Shown in pieces: positions 37,289 through 46,393 of a stretch of DNA of 64,000 bases. Source of the DNA: Alteraurantiacibacter buctensis (GTDB lineage: Bacteria > Pseudomonadota > Alphaproteobacteria > Sphingomonadales > Sphingomonadaceae); NCBI RefSeq assembly GCF_009827655.1, contig NZ_WTYV01000001.1:744001-808000 (forward strand), in the 5' to 3' direction. Below the pieces are notes generated by a model. That model made no database searches. It was not told the origin of the DNA and saw only the letters and a program-made list of their open reading frames with translations. Every line of letters starts with the position of its first letter. Position 1 is the first letter of the stretch. A program made the position numbers and the translations under genes.

Positions 37289-38233
37289 TCAGGTCAGGTC
37301 ATCCATGTGGATGAACAGGCCGGCATCCGCCGCCTTGCCCGCCTCGCGCCGCAGGTGTTCGATATGGGCGCGGCCCGGCGGGCATTCTTCCACCGGCAGG
37401 GCGCGGACCTGCTTCATGTATTCCTCGGCCAGGTCCACCCCGTGCTCCGGGTGGGTCAGGATCAGGCCGTCCTGGCGGGTCATGCCGGCAAGGATCTTGC
37501 AGCCGACCACGTAGGGCTCCATCCCTTCCTCGAACGCGGTGCCGAACTGGCGCAGCGTCTCCTCGGGCACGGGCGGAAAGCCGCTTTCACCGATATCATC
37601 GGGGCGGCCCAGCGCGCTGATCCCGGCGTTGGTCTTCGTCAGCGCCGGGCACACCAGCGAGCAGCCGATCCTGTGCGGAGCCAGGTTGTAGCGCAGCGAA
37701 TCGGTGAGGCCGCGCACGGCGAATTTGCTGGCGGTATAGATGCCCGCCTGCGGCCCCGGCAGGAAAGCGGCCATGCTGGCAATGTTGGTCACGTGCCGCC
37801 GCCCGCTGGCCGCTTTGATCTTTGGCAGGAAGGCAACCAGGCCGTTCTGCACCCCACCGAAGTTGACGCCCATGATCCAGTCGTAATCGGCGTGGCTGGC
37901 CTCGTCTGTCGGGCCAAACACGCTGACCCCGGCGTTGTTCACCAGCACGTGGACCTCGCCATAATGGGCAGTCACTTCCTCGGCCACTTCGGCCCAGCGG
38001 GCGCGGTCCTGCACGTCCAGCTTCACGAACAGCGGTTCCGGGTGCCCGTTGGCAGCGAACCAGGCGGCGGCAGCGGCGCGATCGGCCTCCTTGCGATAGG
38101 ATAGTGCCAGCTTCATCCCCGCATCGGCAAAGGCCTGCGCCACGCCCAGCCCCAGCCCGCTGACCGCGCCGGTGATGAAGGCCACCCGGCCCGCCCATTG
38201 CTCGCGGTAATTCGCGCCGTTCCAGTCAGCCAC
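37289..38233 (-). CDS. Short-chain dehydrogenase/reductase
   Basis: 314 aa, GTG start. TGAVSGLGLG cofactor loop near residue 21, NNAG, and YTASK with a Ser in NIASMA upstream, so the SDR triad is complete. The C-terminal extension of about 50 residues is longer than in classical SDRs. Divergent from two SnoaL-like genes across a region with two putative operators. Substrate unknown; aromatic catabolism is inferred from the shared half-site. Confidence 0.88.
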   Translation of the reverse strand: MADWNGANYREQWAGRVAFITGAVSGLGLGVAQAFADAGMKLALSYRKEADRAAAAAWFAANGHPEPLFVKLDVQDRARWAEVAEEVTAHYGEVHVLVNNAGVSVFGPTDEASHADYDWIMGVNFGGVQNGLVAFLPKIKAASGRRHVTNIASMAAFLPGPQAGIYTASKFAVRGLTDSLRYNLAPHRIGCSLVCPALTKTNAGISALGRPDDIGESGFPPVPEETLRQFGTAFEEGMEPYVVGCKILAGMTRQDGLILTHPEHGVDLAEEYMKQVRALPVEECPPGRAHIEHLRREAGKAADAGLFIHMDDLT

Positions 38234-38257
38234 CTGCCAAATCCTCTCGCCAAGATG

Positions 38258-38283
38258 TTATCGTTCGTTAGTATTGCATACAA
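38258..38283. promoter_or_regulatory. Overlapping operator-like sites: TTATCGTTCGTTAG and GCATACAA
   Basis: The left part (38258-38271) matches 11 of 14 bases of the palindrome CTAACGATCGTTAG at 48606. The right part GCATACAA (38276-38283) is a perfect half of the TTGTATGC-N3-GCATACAA element. Both lie in the divergent SDR/SnoaL promoter and could bring two regulators together. Confidence 0.4.
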
Positions 38284-38304
38284 AGAATGTCGGGAGAGTC
38301 GAGA

Positions 38305-39000
38305 ATGAGTGAACTGGAAGGCCGTCTGGCCGAGCTTGAGCAGCGCGTTGGCATCCTGGAGGATATGGCCGCCATCCGCCGCCTGCACTGGGCCTACGGC
38401 TATTACATCGATTTCAACCGTCCGGACGAAGTGGCCGACCTGTTTGCCGAGGATGGCTGCGTGGTCTTCCTCAGCGGCGAATATGTGGGCTACGCCGGCG
38501 TGAAGCGGCTCTATGGCGACTGGATCGCCGGGCGCTTCACCGGCGGGAAGCCCGGCCCGGTCAACGGCCTGCTGCTCGACCACTTCCAGATGCAGGACAT
38601 CATCACCGTGGCGCCCGATCGCAAGACCGCCAAGGGCCGCTTCCACGGCATCCTGCTGGGCGGCTGGCACGACGATTTCCAGGACACGCGCGAGGAGATG
38701 ATGCCGCAGCAGTTCATGGAAGCGGGCATCTACGAGAACGACTATGTGCGGGTCGACGGCGTGTGGAAGATCCAGCGGCTCGACTACATGATGCAATGGC
38801 AGGGCAATTACGAGGAAGGCTGGGCCCACACCACCGCCCACCTGCAGCCGGCCACGAAGACCTTCCCCGAAGACCCGCTTGGCCCGGACCGCCTGCTGCC
38901 CGCCAGCCAGCACCGGCAGACCTGGCCCTATCGCCAGGACGTGCCGATGCACTTCGCCCACCCCAAGTTCGGGATTGCGCTGGCCAGGGATGTGAAATGA
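38305..39000 (+). CDS. SnoaL-like (NTF2-fold) protein
   Basis: 231 aa, start at 38305 supported by GGGAGAG upstream. Short coiled N-terminus (ELEGRLAELEQRVGILEDMAAIRRLHWAYGYYIDF) followed by a SnoaL_4-like cone fold (VADLFAEDGCVVF, YVRVDGVWKIQRLDYMMQWQG). Such proteins act as small-molecule isomerases, dehydratases or hydroxylases; residues are not diagnostic. Overlaps the following SnoaL-like gene by ATGA. Confidence 0.75.
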   Translation: MSELEGRLAELEQRVGILEDMAAIRRLHWAYGYYIDFNRPDEVADLFAEDGCVVFLSGEYVGYAGVKRLYGDWIAGRFTGGKPGPVNGLLLDHFQMQDIITVAPDRKTAKGRFHGILLGGWHDDFQDTREEMMPQQFMEAGIYENDYVRVDGVWKIQRLDYMMQWQGNYEEGWAHTTAHLQPATKTFPEDPLGPDRLLPASQHRQTWPYRQDVPMHFAHPKFGIALARDVK

Positions 39001-39458
39001 GGCCGGCAGAGGGTGCCCTGCCGTGGGACTGGCAGGCACCCCCCTTCGACCCGCGCGACACGGCGGGCCGCGAGGCCCTCACCACCCGCCAGGTGGCCGA
39101 GCGGTTCATCCAGCTGTTCTACGTGGACGACAATCCGGTCGATGCCTTCACCTGCTGGATGCACCCGGACTACATCCAGCATAACCCCAACGCCCCCACC
39201 GGGCGCGACGCCACGCTGGCCATGATGCAGGCGAGCATGGCCCGCCTGCCTGACCTGGGGCACGAGGTGCGCCGGGTGGTTTGGGGAGATGCGGACCTGG
39301 TGGCCGTGCACTTCCGCTTCCAGCGCGAGGCGGGCACGCGCGGCTATGCCATCATGGACCTGCTGCGGGTGGAGCGCGGCTATATCGTCGAGCATTGGGA
39401 CGTGATGCAGGAAGTGCCCGATCCGGCCGCGGCAAAGAACGCCAACGGGATGTTCTAG
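38997..39458 (+). CDS. SnoaL-like polyketide-cyclase-type protein
   Basis: 153 aa NTF2-like protein with the SnoaL pattern FIQLFYVDDNPVDAFTCWMHPDYIQHNP and a C-terminal IVEHWDVMQEVPDP. The His/Asp placement is typical of the family. Translationally coupled to the preceding SnoaL-like gene. Substrate unknown. Confidence 0.8.
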   Translation: MRPAEGALPWDWQAPPFDPRDTAGREALTTRQVAERFIQLFYVDDNPVDAFTCWMHPDYIQHNPNAPTGRDATLAMMQASMARLPDLGHEVRRVVWGDADLVAVHFRFQREAGTRGYAIMDLLRVERGYIVEHWDVMQEVPDPAAAKNANGMF

Positions 39459-39476
39459 CCCGCAGGACTGAGGGAT

Positions 39477-39516
39477 TCCGCCTGCCAGCCGTCATCCGCC
39501 ATGCGGAGCAGGCGGA
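39477..39516 (+). terminator. Hairpin after SnoaL pair
   Basis: tccgcctgc / gcaggcgga, a perfect 9-bp stem with a smaller hairpin inside the loop (tccgc / gcgga), 19 bases after the stop. No T-run. Confidence 0.4.
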
Positions 39517-39580
39517 GGTTGTCCGCATGGGTGTTGCGCCCTTGCAGCACTCTTGCTGAAAACGCTTACGCGGCAGATCG

Positions 39581-39626
39581 TTTGTCCGACAAATTTAACC
39601 GCACGGAATTGATCTTCGCTGCGGTT
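39581..39626. promoter_or_regulatory. Palindromes upstream of second TonB receptor
   Basis: TTTGTCCGACAAA (39581-39593) is a perfect 13-bp palindrome. AACCGCA-N16-TGCGGTT (39597-39626) is a second inverted repeat right after it. Both lie 68-113 bases before the receptor ATG and are good operator candidates; the regulator is unknown. Confidence 0.45.
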
Positions 39627-39693
39627 GATGTATCAACTTGTAACGGGACGGCGACAAAAAGAAGGTCGCCCTGAATAGGGAGAGGTGGGAATA

Positions 39694-42192
39694 ATGGCAT
39701 ACCGCACACCGCGCCGCGCGGCGCGCACCTGGCTTGCGCTGGGCATTTCGGCAATCGCACTCAGCAGCACCAGCGCCTGGGCGCAGGACGAAGAAGATGA
39801 CGAGCGCGGCGACACCATCGTGGTGACGGCGCAGTTCCGCGAACAGAACCTGCAGGATACCCCGCTGGCGATCACCGCCGTGACGGCCGAGATCCTGGAA
39901 GCCAAGAGCCAGACCGACCTGGCCACCATCGCCGACAGCGCACCCAACGTGCAGATCCGCCCGCAGACCGCGGCTTTCGGCCCCTCGGTCACCGCCAGCA
40001 TCCGCGGCATCGGCCAAGGTGACTTCAACCCGGCATACGAGCCGGGCGTGGGCATCTACATCGACGATATCTACTACCCCTCGCTGACCGGCGCGATCTT
40101 TGACACGCTGGACCTTGACCGGGTGGAAATCCTGCGCGGGCCGCAGGGCACCCTGTCTGGCCGCAACAGCATCGGCGGCGCGGTGAAGATGTACTCGCGC
40201 ATGCCCAACGGCGATTCCAGCGGCATGGTGGAAGGCAGCTATGGCTCGCGCGACCGCATCTCGCTGCGCGGCGCGGCGGACTTTGCGCTGACCAGCAACC
40301 TGTTCATGCGCATTTCGGGCGTGTCCAAGCGTCAGGACGGCTATGTCGACCAGCTCGATTTCGGCTGCGTCTATCCGGCCGGCGGCAGCGCCACTTTCTT
40401 CAACGGTACCACCAACGTGCCGCGCAACCCCGCCGGTGGCGAAGCTCGCCGCATCTTCACCGACAACTGCCGCGTTGCCCGCCTTGGCGGCACCAACTAC
40501 CAGGCTGGCCGCGCCATCCTGCGCTGGGAACCGTCGGACAGCTTCAATTACACCCTGATCGCCGACTATACCGACGATCACCGGACCGGTTCGGGCCAGG
40601 TGCTGATTTCCACCCGCGCCAAGACCAGCGCCAACGTGCGGACCCCGGGCGGCCTGCCGTTCGATGACCGCTTCGTTTGCGGCCGGTTCTGCAACTTCCA
40701 GGTCGACGGCCACACGGCCGGCGTGTTCAACGGCAGCCTGGCCACCAACCAGCAGCTGTCGGCCGTGAACGGCGACAACACCACCAGCTATCGCGGCTGG
40801 GGCGTTTCGGGCCAGGGCAACCTGGACCTGACCGACAACCTGCAACTGGTCTCGATCACCGGCTATCGCGAATTCGACACCCAGTTCTTTGCTGATGGCG
40901 ACATCTCGCCGGCGCAGACCGGCTATGGCATCAACAACCTCAGCAACTGGAGCTTCAGCCAGGAACTGCGGCTTAATGCTGAATTGACCGATGCGCTGTT
41001 CGTGACCCTGGGCGCCTATTACTTCGAGCAGTCCTCGGTCTACGATTCGGTGCAGGATCTGCGCTACCTGCCCACCAATGCGCTGCAGTTCCGTCAGCCG
41101 GATACGGTTGGGGCCGATGCCAAGGCGGTCTTCGCCAACGTCGGCTGGGAAATCATGCCTGACCTGAACCTCAACGCGGGCATCCGGTACACCGAGGAAA
41201 CCAAGGACCAGCACTATTTCCGGTATAACCTGGACGGCACGATCAACCGGTTCCTCGATCCGTTCGGCGCCGCATATGGCCCGGGCTTCGAAGGGCCCAA
41301 CACGCTGAACATCCCGGTAGGTCCGCAGGTTCCTGCGCAAGGCAAGGCGTTGACCGGCGCAGTAGCCAATTACCAGGGCGACAAGATCGACTGGCGCGTG
41401 GCACTGGATTATCGCTTCAGCGACGCGTTCATGGCTTATGCCTCGGTGTCCACCGGCTTCAAGGGCGGCGGTTCCAACCCGCGTCCGTTCAACGCTTTCC
41501 AGTTGCTGTCGTTCGCGCCGGAAACGCTGACCGCCTATGAAATCGGCTTCAAGTCCGACCTGTTCGACCGCCGCCTGCGGGTGAACGTCTCGGCTTTCCA
41601 GAACGAGTACGACGATATCCAGGTGGGCGTGAGCCCCTGTCCTCTGGCGGCCGGCGTGGATGCCGTTTTCGCCACCCCGTCGGCCTGCCGCATCAATGGC
41701 GGCAACGCGCGGATCAAGGGCCTGGAACTGGAAATGAACGCCGAGCCGGTCGACGGTCTGCGCCTGGACGGGTCGGTCAGCTACATCGACTTTACCTACC
41801 AGACTGTGACGCCGCCGATCCTGATCACCGACGAAGGCACCGGCATGCCGGAGTGGAAGTGGAGCATCGGCGCACAATACGAAATCGACCTGGGCGGTTC
41901 GGGCTCGCTCACCCCGCGCTTCGACGTCAACCACCAGGACGTGACCTTCACCGGTTATGACGGCACCGGCGTGAACCGCCTGGCGCAGTTCCTGCCGGCC
42001 TTCACGGTTGCCAATGCCCGCCTGACCTGGCGGAACGAGGACCGTGACCTGTCGGTGGCGCTGGAAGTGACCAACCTGTTCGACTCCTATTACTTCTACT
42101 CGGTGTTCGACCAACGCAACAACAACGGCGGCCGCATCGGCGCGCCGGCCCGTCCGCGCGAATGGGCGCTGACCGTGCGCAAGGACTTCTGA
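39694..42192 (+). CDS. TonB-dependent receptor, possible aromatic or plant-compound uptake
   Basis: 832 aa. Signal peptide ending near SAWA-QD, TonB box DTIVVTAQFRE, plug with NVQIRPQ and VEILRGPQGTLSGRNSIGGAV, barrel ending in VRKDF with terminal Phe. The latter pattern marks the FecA-like/DdvT-like receptor class common in Sphingomonads, used for siderophores and for lignin-derived aromatics. ATG 39694 is preferred over GTG 39685 because GGGAGAGGTGGG is correctly spaced. Set between aromatic genes, so an aromatic cargo is plausible but not proven. Confidence 0.92.
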   Translation: MAYRTPRRAARTWLALGISAIALSSTSAWAQDEEDDERGDTIVVTAQFREQNLQDTPLAITAVTAEILEAKSQTDLATIADSAPNVQIRPQTAAFGPSVTASIRGIGQGDFNPAYEPGVGIYIDDIYYPSLTGAIFDTLDLDRVEILRGPQGTLSGRNSIGGAVKMYSRMPNGDSSGMVEGSYGSRDRISLRGAADFALTSNLFMRISGVSKRQDGYVDQLDFGCVYPAGGSATFFNGTTNVPRNPAGGEARRIFTDNCRVARLGGTNYQAGRAILRWEPSDSFNYTLIADYTDDHRTGSGQVLISTRAKTSANVRTPGGLPFDDRFVCGRFCNFQVDGHTAGVFNGSLATNQQLSAVNGDNTTSYRGWGVSGQGNLDLTDNLQLVSITGYREFDTQFFADGDISPAQTGYGINNLSNWSFSQELRLNAELTDALFVTLGAYYFEQSSVYDSVQDLRYLPTNALQFRQPDTVGADAKAVFANVGWEIMPDLNLNAGIRYTEETKDQHYFRYNLDGTINRFLDPFGAAYGPGFEGPNTLNIPVGPQVPAQGKALTGAVANYQGDKIDWRVALDYRFSDAFMAYASVSTGFKGGGSNPRPFNAFQLLSFAPETLTAYEIGFKSDLFDRRLRVNVSAFQNEYDDIQVGVSPCPLAAGVDAVFATPSACRINGGNARIKGLELEMNAEPVDGLRLDGSVSYIDFTYQTVTPPILITDEGTGMPEWKWSIGAQYEIDLGGSGSLTPRFDVNHQDVTFTGYDGTGVNRLAQFLPAFTVANARLTWRNEDRDLSVALEVTNLFDSYYFYSVFDQRNNNGGRIGAPARPREWALTVRKDF

Positions 42193-42224
42193 TCGCCCCA
42201 CCGGCGGCAGATGCCACAAACAGG

Positions 42225-42258
42225 AAGGGGCGGCCTTGGCGGGCCGCCCCTTTCGTTT
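42225..42258 (+). terminator. Rho-independent terminator of second receptor
   Basis: aaggggcggcc / ggccgcccctt stem with a 6-base loop, followed by TTCGTTTT, about 30 bases after the stop. A clear intrinsic terminator. Confidence 0.9.
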
Positions 42259-42274
42259 TGCCTGACTGAAAAGT

Positions 42275-42550
42275 TCAGGGGGTGAGCTGGTTCACCACCA
42301 CCGGATGAATCTGGCCAAAGAAGCCGATCCCCGCGCGGTTGCCGCGCCGCCACTGCAACCGGCCGTTGATGGTGATGCGGCCATCGATCACCAGCCGCAG
42401 GAAATCGCAGTCACCGTGCCAGGGGCCGGTGGCCTCCACCTCGCAGCCATCGGTGCGCAATGCGGTGATAGCCAGCGCCACCTGTTCGCCCGCGCAATCG
42501 CACTGGGCCGTGATCTCCAACTGGGAAGGAACCTGGAACGCCGTTGCCAT
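42275..42550 (-). CDS. Small PilZ-like protein
   Basis: 91 aa beta-rich protein. GRLQWRRGNRAGIGFFGQIHPVVVNQL resembles the core of short PilZ domains (W-x-x-G-x-x-x-G-hydrophobic-F), but the RxxxR c-di-GMP motif is not evident at the N-terminus. It may therefore be a non-binding PilZ variant. Convergent with the receptor; no operon partner. Confidence 0.5.
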   Translation of the reverse strand: MATAFQVPSQLEITAQCDCAGEQVALAITALRTDGCEVEATGPWHGDCDFLRLVIDGRITINGRLQWRRGNRAGIGFFGQIHPVVVNQLTP

Positions 42551-42621
42551 GGCTTTGATCCGTTTTCGCTGTCGTCACCCGACCTTACGAAAACGTGCTT
42601 AACAAAGCCTTGTTCCCGCAT

Positions 42622-43782
42622 TCATCGGGCGTTGGCGGCAGCCAGCCGGTTGGGCACGGCCCAGGTGCCCAGCGTGCCCGCCCGCCACAACCACTCCATC
42701 GGGCCATAGCGAAAGCGGGCGAACCACCACCGCGCCGCCAGCGCCTGGAGCGCAAACAGCACCAGCCCCGCCAGCGCCATCACCGTGGGGTTGAAGGCGT
42801 CCCACAGGCCCAGCCCCCAGCCATAGAGCAGCGGGGCCATCAGCACCGACTGGCCGATATACAGCGTCAGCGTCATCCGCCCGGGTGCGGCCAGCCAGCC
42901 CAGCAGGCGCTGCACCGGCGTTTGCCAGGCAAACACGAACACCGCCGCGTGCACCGCCGTCCAGCCCAGCATAGACCACATCATGCCCGCGTTGGCCGCG
43001 TGCCGGTCTCCGGGCAGGCCGGGCAGCAGGTCAGCCACCAGCAGCGCGAGATCGCGGCCCAGCAGGCCCAGCGCCCCACCGCCCAGCAGCACCAGCCCCC
43101 AGCCCAGCCGGTGCCGGTCAGCCCGCGCCAGCCAGCCACGCCGCTGGATGACCATGCCCACCAGGAACAGGCCGACGATCTGCATCGCGCGGCCGCGCTC
43201 GATATAGAACGACCACTTGACCACGTTGCCCCGGGTCAGGTTTTCCCATGTTGCCTGCCAGAAGGTGCCGGTGGTCAGCGTTGTGAGGTCATCCGGCGGG
43301 GCGGGGAACAGCGGCATGGCGGCCCAGCCCTGCCCCAGCGCCGCGCCCACCATGCGCGCCAGCAGCGGCACCTGCAGGAAGGCCACCATGGCGACGGCCA
43401 GCAGCACCCTGTCGCTCTTCACCCGGTCGAACGGGATCATCAGCAGGCCCACCACGGCCAGCAGTTGCAGGATCTCACCCCGGAACAGGGCCACATGCAG
43501 CGTTCCGAAGCCCAGCAGCAGCACCAGCCGCCAGATGAACCGGCCGGTAAAATCGGTCCCCCGCGCGCGGGCATTGCCCATGATCGTGGCAAAGGAAAAG
43601 CCGAACAGCATGGCGAACAGGGCAAAGCTCTTGCTGCCGAAAAGCGCGAAGATGAGGCGCAGTGTATCGTCGTTCCACGGCTCCAGCCGGTAGAGCGCAA
43701 ACCGCTCTACGCAGTGGACCAGGAACAGCCCCAGCAGCGCCCAGCCGCGCAGGGCATCCACCATCGATATCCGGCCGTTCAC
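42622..43782 (-). CDS. DUF418 family membrane protein, copy 2
   Basis: 386 aa polytopic protein. SMVDALRGWALLGLFLVHCVERF opens the first helix, MLFGFSFATIMGNARARG and the C-terminal GRMTLTLYIGQS to WLWRAGTLGTW are the DUF418 signatures. Start GTG 43782 gives exactly the length of the upstream paralogue and the same VDALRGW register. Located 34 bases after copy 1 in the same operon. Relatives include E. coli YeiB; no biochemical function is established. Confidence 0.82.
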   Translation of the reverse strand: MNGRISMVDALRGWALLGLFLVHCVERFALYRLEPWNDDTLRLIFALFGSKSFALFAMLFGFSFATIMGNARARGTDFTGRFIWRLVLLLGFGTLHVALFRGEILQLLAVVGLLMIPFDRVKSDRVLLAVAMVAFLQVPLLARMVGAALGQGWAAMPLFPAPPDDLTTLTTGTFWQATWENLTRGNVVKWSFYIERGRAMQIVGLFLVGMVIQRRGWLARADRHRLGWGLVLLGGGALGLLGRDLALLVADLLPGLPGDRHAANAGMMWSMLGWTAVHAAVFVFAWQTPVQRLLGWLAAPGRMTLTLYIGQSVLMAPLLYGWGLGLWDAFNPTVMALAGLVLFALQALAARWWFARFRYGPMEWLWRAGTLGTWAVPNRLAAANAR

Positions 43783-43816
43783 CCCGCGCACCCCGTCTGT
43801 TGCAGGGTGTGCGCTA

Positions 43817-44977
43817 TCACCGCGTCGGGTCTGGCACCAGCCGCATCGGCACACTGGCCGTGCCCAGCGTGCCCGCGCGCCACAGCCATTCCAGCGGGCC
43901 ATAGCGATGGCGGGTGAACCACCAGGCAGCCAACAGCGCCTGCGCCCCCCAGGCCAGCACGCCCCAAGCCAGCGCCGCGCCGTTGCTCATGTCATCCCAC
44001 AGGCCCAGCCCATAGCCATAGAACAGCGGGGCGAAGAGGAAGGATTGCCCGCAATAGAGCGTCAGCGTCATCCGCCCGGGCGCGGCCAGCCAGGCCAGCA
44101 GCGGGCGCAGGCCCATATGCCATAGCGATACGAAGGCGCTGACGTGGAAGGCAGTGGCGGGCAGGTTGGCAGCGTGGGCCAGCAGCCAGTCGGTCGTCTG
44201 CCGCTGCGCCTCGCTTGCCGCGGGAAGCTGGCCGGGCAGCCACAACGCAGCCAGCGCCCACAGCGCGCCGCTGACCACGGCCACGCCCAGCCACAGCTTG
44301 CGGTGCTGGTCGGCCTCGGCCAGCAGGTGGCGGCGTTGCAGCACCATGCCAAGCAGGAACAGGCCCACGATCTCGGTCACGCGGCCCGTCTCGACATAGT
44401 AGGACCACTTGCCCACATTGCCCGGCCACAGGTTGTCCGCCGCCACCTGCCAGAAGCTGCCGCCGGCCAGCGTGGGCAGACTGCCCCAACTGGCATAGAG
44501 CGGCGGGGCCACGGCCCAGTCCGCGCCCTGTCCGGCGGCCCACCAGCGCCACCACAACGGCAGTTGGGCAAAGGCAAGCAGCGCCACGGCCAGCAACACC
44601 CTGTCGCTCTTCACCCGGTCGAACGGGATCAGCAGCAGGCCCATCACCGCCAGCACAGTCAGCACCTCGCCGCGATAGAACACCACGTGAATGAGGCCGA
44701 ACAGGACGAACAGCAGCACCAGCCGGCGCACGAAGCGCCAGGTAAAGTCGCCCCCCCGCGCCCGCTCGTTGGCCATGATGGTGGCGAAGGAGAAACCGAA
44801 CAGCAGGGCAAACACGGCAAAGGCCTTGCCGCCCCACAGGCCGAAGGTCAGCGTGTACCACCGGTCATAGACAGGGACGAACCAGAACAGTTCGAACCGT
44901 TCCACGCAGTGGACCAGGAACAGCCCCATCAGCGCCCAGCCGCGCAGGGCATCCACCATCGCAACGCGCTTGTCCAT
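43817..44977 (-). CDS. DUF418 family membrane protein, copy 1
   Basis: 386 aa, about ten hydrophobic helices. MVDALRGWALMGLFLVHCVERFELF, LLFGFSFATIMANERARG, GRMTLTLYCGQSFLF and WLWRAGTLGTASVPMRL match copy 2 nearly position by position, so the pair is a tandem duplication. A LacI-type operator lies 21 bases upstream, linking it to the xylan locus. Function unknown; acyltransferase-like membrane folds have been suggested for such families, but I cannot show it. Confidence 0.85.
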   Translation of the reverse strand: MDKRVAMVDALRGWALMGLFLVHCVERFELFWFVPVYDRWYTLTFGLWGGKAFAVFALLFGFSFATIMANERARGGDFTWRFVRRLVLLFVLFGLIHVVFYRGEVLTVLAVMGLLLIPFDRVKSDRVLLAVALLAFAQLPLWWRWWAAGQGADWAVAPPLYASWGSLPTLAGGSFWQVAADNLWPGNVGKWSYYVETGRVTEIVGLFLLGMVLQRRHLLAEADQHRKLWLGVAVVSGALWALAALWLPGQLPAASEAQRQTTDWLLAHAANLPATAFHVSAFVSLWHMGLRPLLAWLAAPGRMTLTLYCGQSFLFAPLFYGYGLGLWDDMSNGAALAWGVLAWGAQALLAAWWFTRHRYGPLEWLWRAGTLGTASVPMRLVPDPTR

Positions 44978-44997
44978 CGGCGCTCCCCTCTCTCGAA

Positions 44998-45010
44998 GGT
45001 AGCGCTATCA
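44998..45010. promoter_or_regulatory. LacI-type operator upstream of DUF418 pair
   Basis: GGTAGCGCTATCA, with the TAGCGCTA core shared with the sites at 6626-6660 and 15606-15620. It sits 21 bases upstream of the DUF418 start. Confidence 0.6.
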
Positions 45011-45022
45011 TCAGCGCGGCAC

Positions 45023-45058
45023 AAAAGAAAGGGCGGCAACCCCGCCGGGTGCCGCCCT
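45023..45058 (-). terminator. Rho-independent terminator of MetE-like gene
   Basis: On the minus strand agggcggca / tgccgccct with an 11-base loop, then TTTCTTTT, 25 bases after the stop. Confidence 0.85.
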
Positions 45059-45082
45059 CCCCGTTTTCAGCGGGAGTGGGGT

Positions 45083-46198
45083 TTAACCCCAGACCTCCTC
45101 GGCCACCTCGACACACAGCCGGATCTTGGCCGCCTGCTGTTCGGTGGTGATGTCATTCCCGTGGACGGTGCTGGCAAAGCCGCACTGCGGGCTCAGCGCC
45201 AGCTGGTCGATGTCGGTGAACTTCGCCGCTTCCTCGATCCGGCGCTTCACGTCATCCTTGGTTTCCAGTTCGCCCAGCTTGGTGGTGACCAGGCCCAGCA
45301 CCACGGTCTTGCCCTTGGGCAGGAACCGCAAGGGAGCAAAGTCGCCACTGCGGGGATCGTCGTATTCCAGGAAGAAGGCGTCGATATCCAGCTCGTTGAA
45401 CATGATCTCGGCCACCGGCTCATAGCCGCCCTCGGCCGCCCAGCTGCTGCGGAAGTTGCCGCGGCACAGGTGGATCGCCTTGATCATGTCGGCCGGCGCA
45501 CTGGCGAAGCTGTCGTTGATCAGCCTGGCATACTGGCGCGTGGTGGCATCAGGGTCCATCCCGCGCGCGGCGGCATGGGCGCGCTGCTCGTCATCGCACA
45601 GGTAGGCGAGGTTGGTATCGTCCATCTGGATATAGCGGCAGCCGGCAGCGGCCAGCGAATCGACCTCGGCACGATAGGCGGCGGCCACATCGGCATAGAA
45701 CTCGTCCATCGTGGGATAGATGTCCTCGGGGATGCCGCTGCGCCCGGCGCGGAAGTGCAGCATGGAGGGGCTGGGAATGGTCACCTTGGGGGTGAAGCCT
45801 TCGCCCACCTGGCTGGCCAGGTACTGGTAATCGGCCAGCTGGATCGGCCGCTGGTGAGCGATCTTGCCGGTGACGACCATCACCGGCGGGGCGAACGAGA
45901 CGTCCTTGCCGGCATCGTTCTTGAACGCCTTGGCCAGGCCCCCGCGCTCCTCCACGCCGGCCAGTTGCAGCAGGAAATCGGTGTGGAAGAAGAACCGGCG
46001 GAACTCGCCGTCGGTGATCGCCTTCAGGCCCAGGCCCTGTTGCCAGGAAACCAGCTCGGCGATGGCGGCATCTTCCACCTTGCGCAGTTCTTCGTGCGAA
46101 ATGTTCTCGGCGGTCTTGTGCTGGCGTGCTTCCAGCACTTCGCGCGGGCGAAGGAACGAGCCGACGTGATCGGCGCGTGACGGCAATTTGCAATTCAT
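45083..46198 (-). CDS. MetE C-terminal-like methyltransferase
   Basis: 371 aa, equal to the catalytic C-terminal barrel of cobalamin-independent methionine synthase with no N-terminal half. The zinc ligands appear as His and Cys in AIHLCRGNF and a later Cys in LSPQCGFAS. MDDTNLAYLCDD and LEYDDPRSGDF are family motifs. Such core proteins move methyl groups between folates, corrinoids or thiols. The divergent PQQ dehydrogenase and the palindrome shared with ligM suggest it consumes 5-methyl-THF made by aromatic demethylation; that is inference. ATG 46198 chosen with AGGAC upstream. Confidence 0.85.
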   Translation of the reverse strand: MNCKLPSRADHVGSFLRPREVLEARQHKTAENISHEELRKVEDAAIAELVSWQQGLGLKAITDGEFRRFFFHTDFLLQLAGVEERGGLAKAFKNDAGKDVSFAPPVMVVTGKIAHQRPIQLADYQYLASQVGEGFTPKVTIPSPSMLHFRAGRSGIPEDIYPTMDEFYADVAAAYRAEVDSLAAAGCRYIQMDDTNLAYLCDDEQRAHAAARGMDPDATTRQYARLINDSFASAPADMIKAIHLCRGNFRSSWAAEGGYEPVAEIMFNELDIDAFFLEYDDPRSGDFAPLRFLPKGKTVVLGLVTTKLGELETKDDVKRRIEEAAKFTDIDQLALSPQCGFASTVHGNDITTEQQAAKIRLCVEVAEEVWG

Positions 46199-46393
46199 TC
46201 TGGAATTGTCCTGTCTAAGCAATGGTTTGGCCAAAGCGTTGAAAGACCAGGGTCATAACGCGGGCTCGCGCTCGACTGGACGTGTCCACATATGCGAAGA
46301 AACCGCCGGCGCGCAAGCCCTGCTTTTTGTGCAAGTGCGAACACGGATCATCCCCCTGCCCGAAAAGACCGCTTGATCGCGCGCAAGGCCCCT

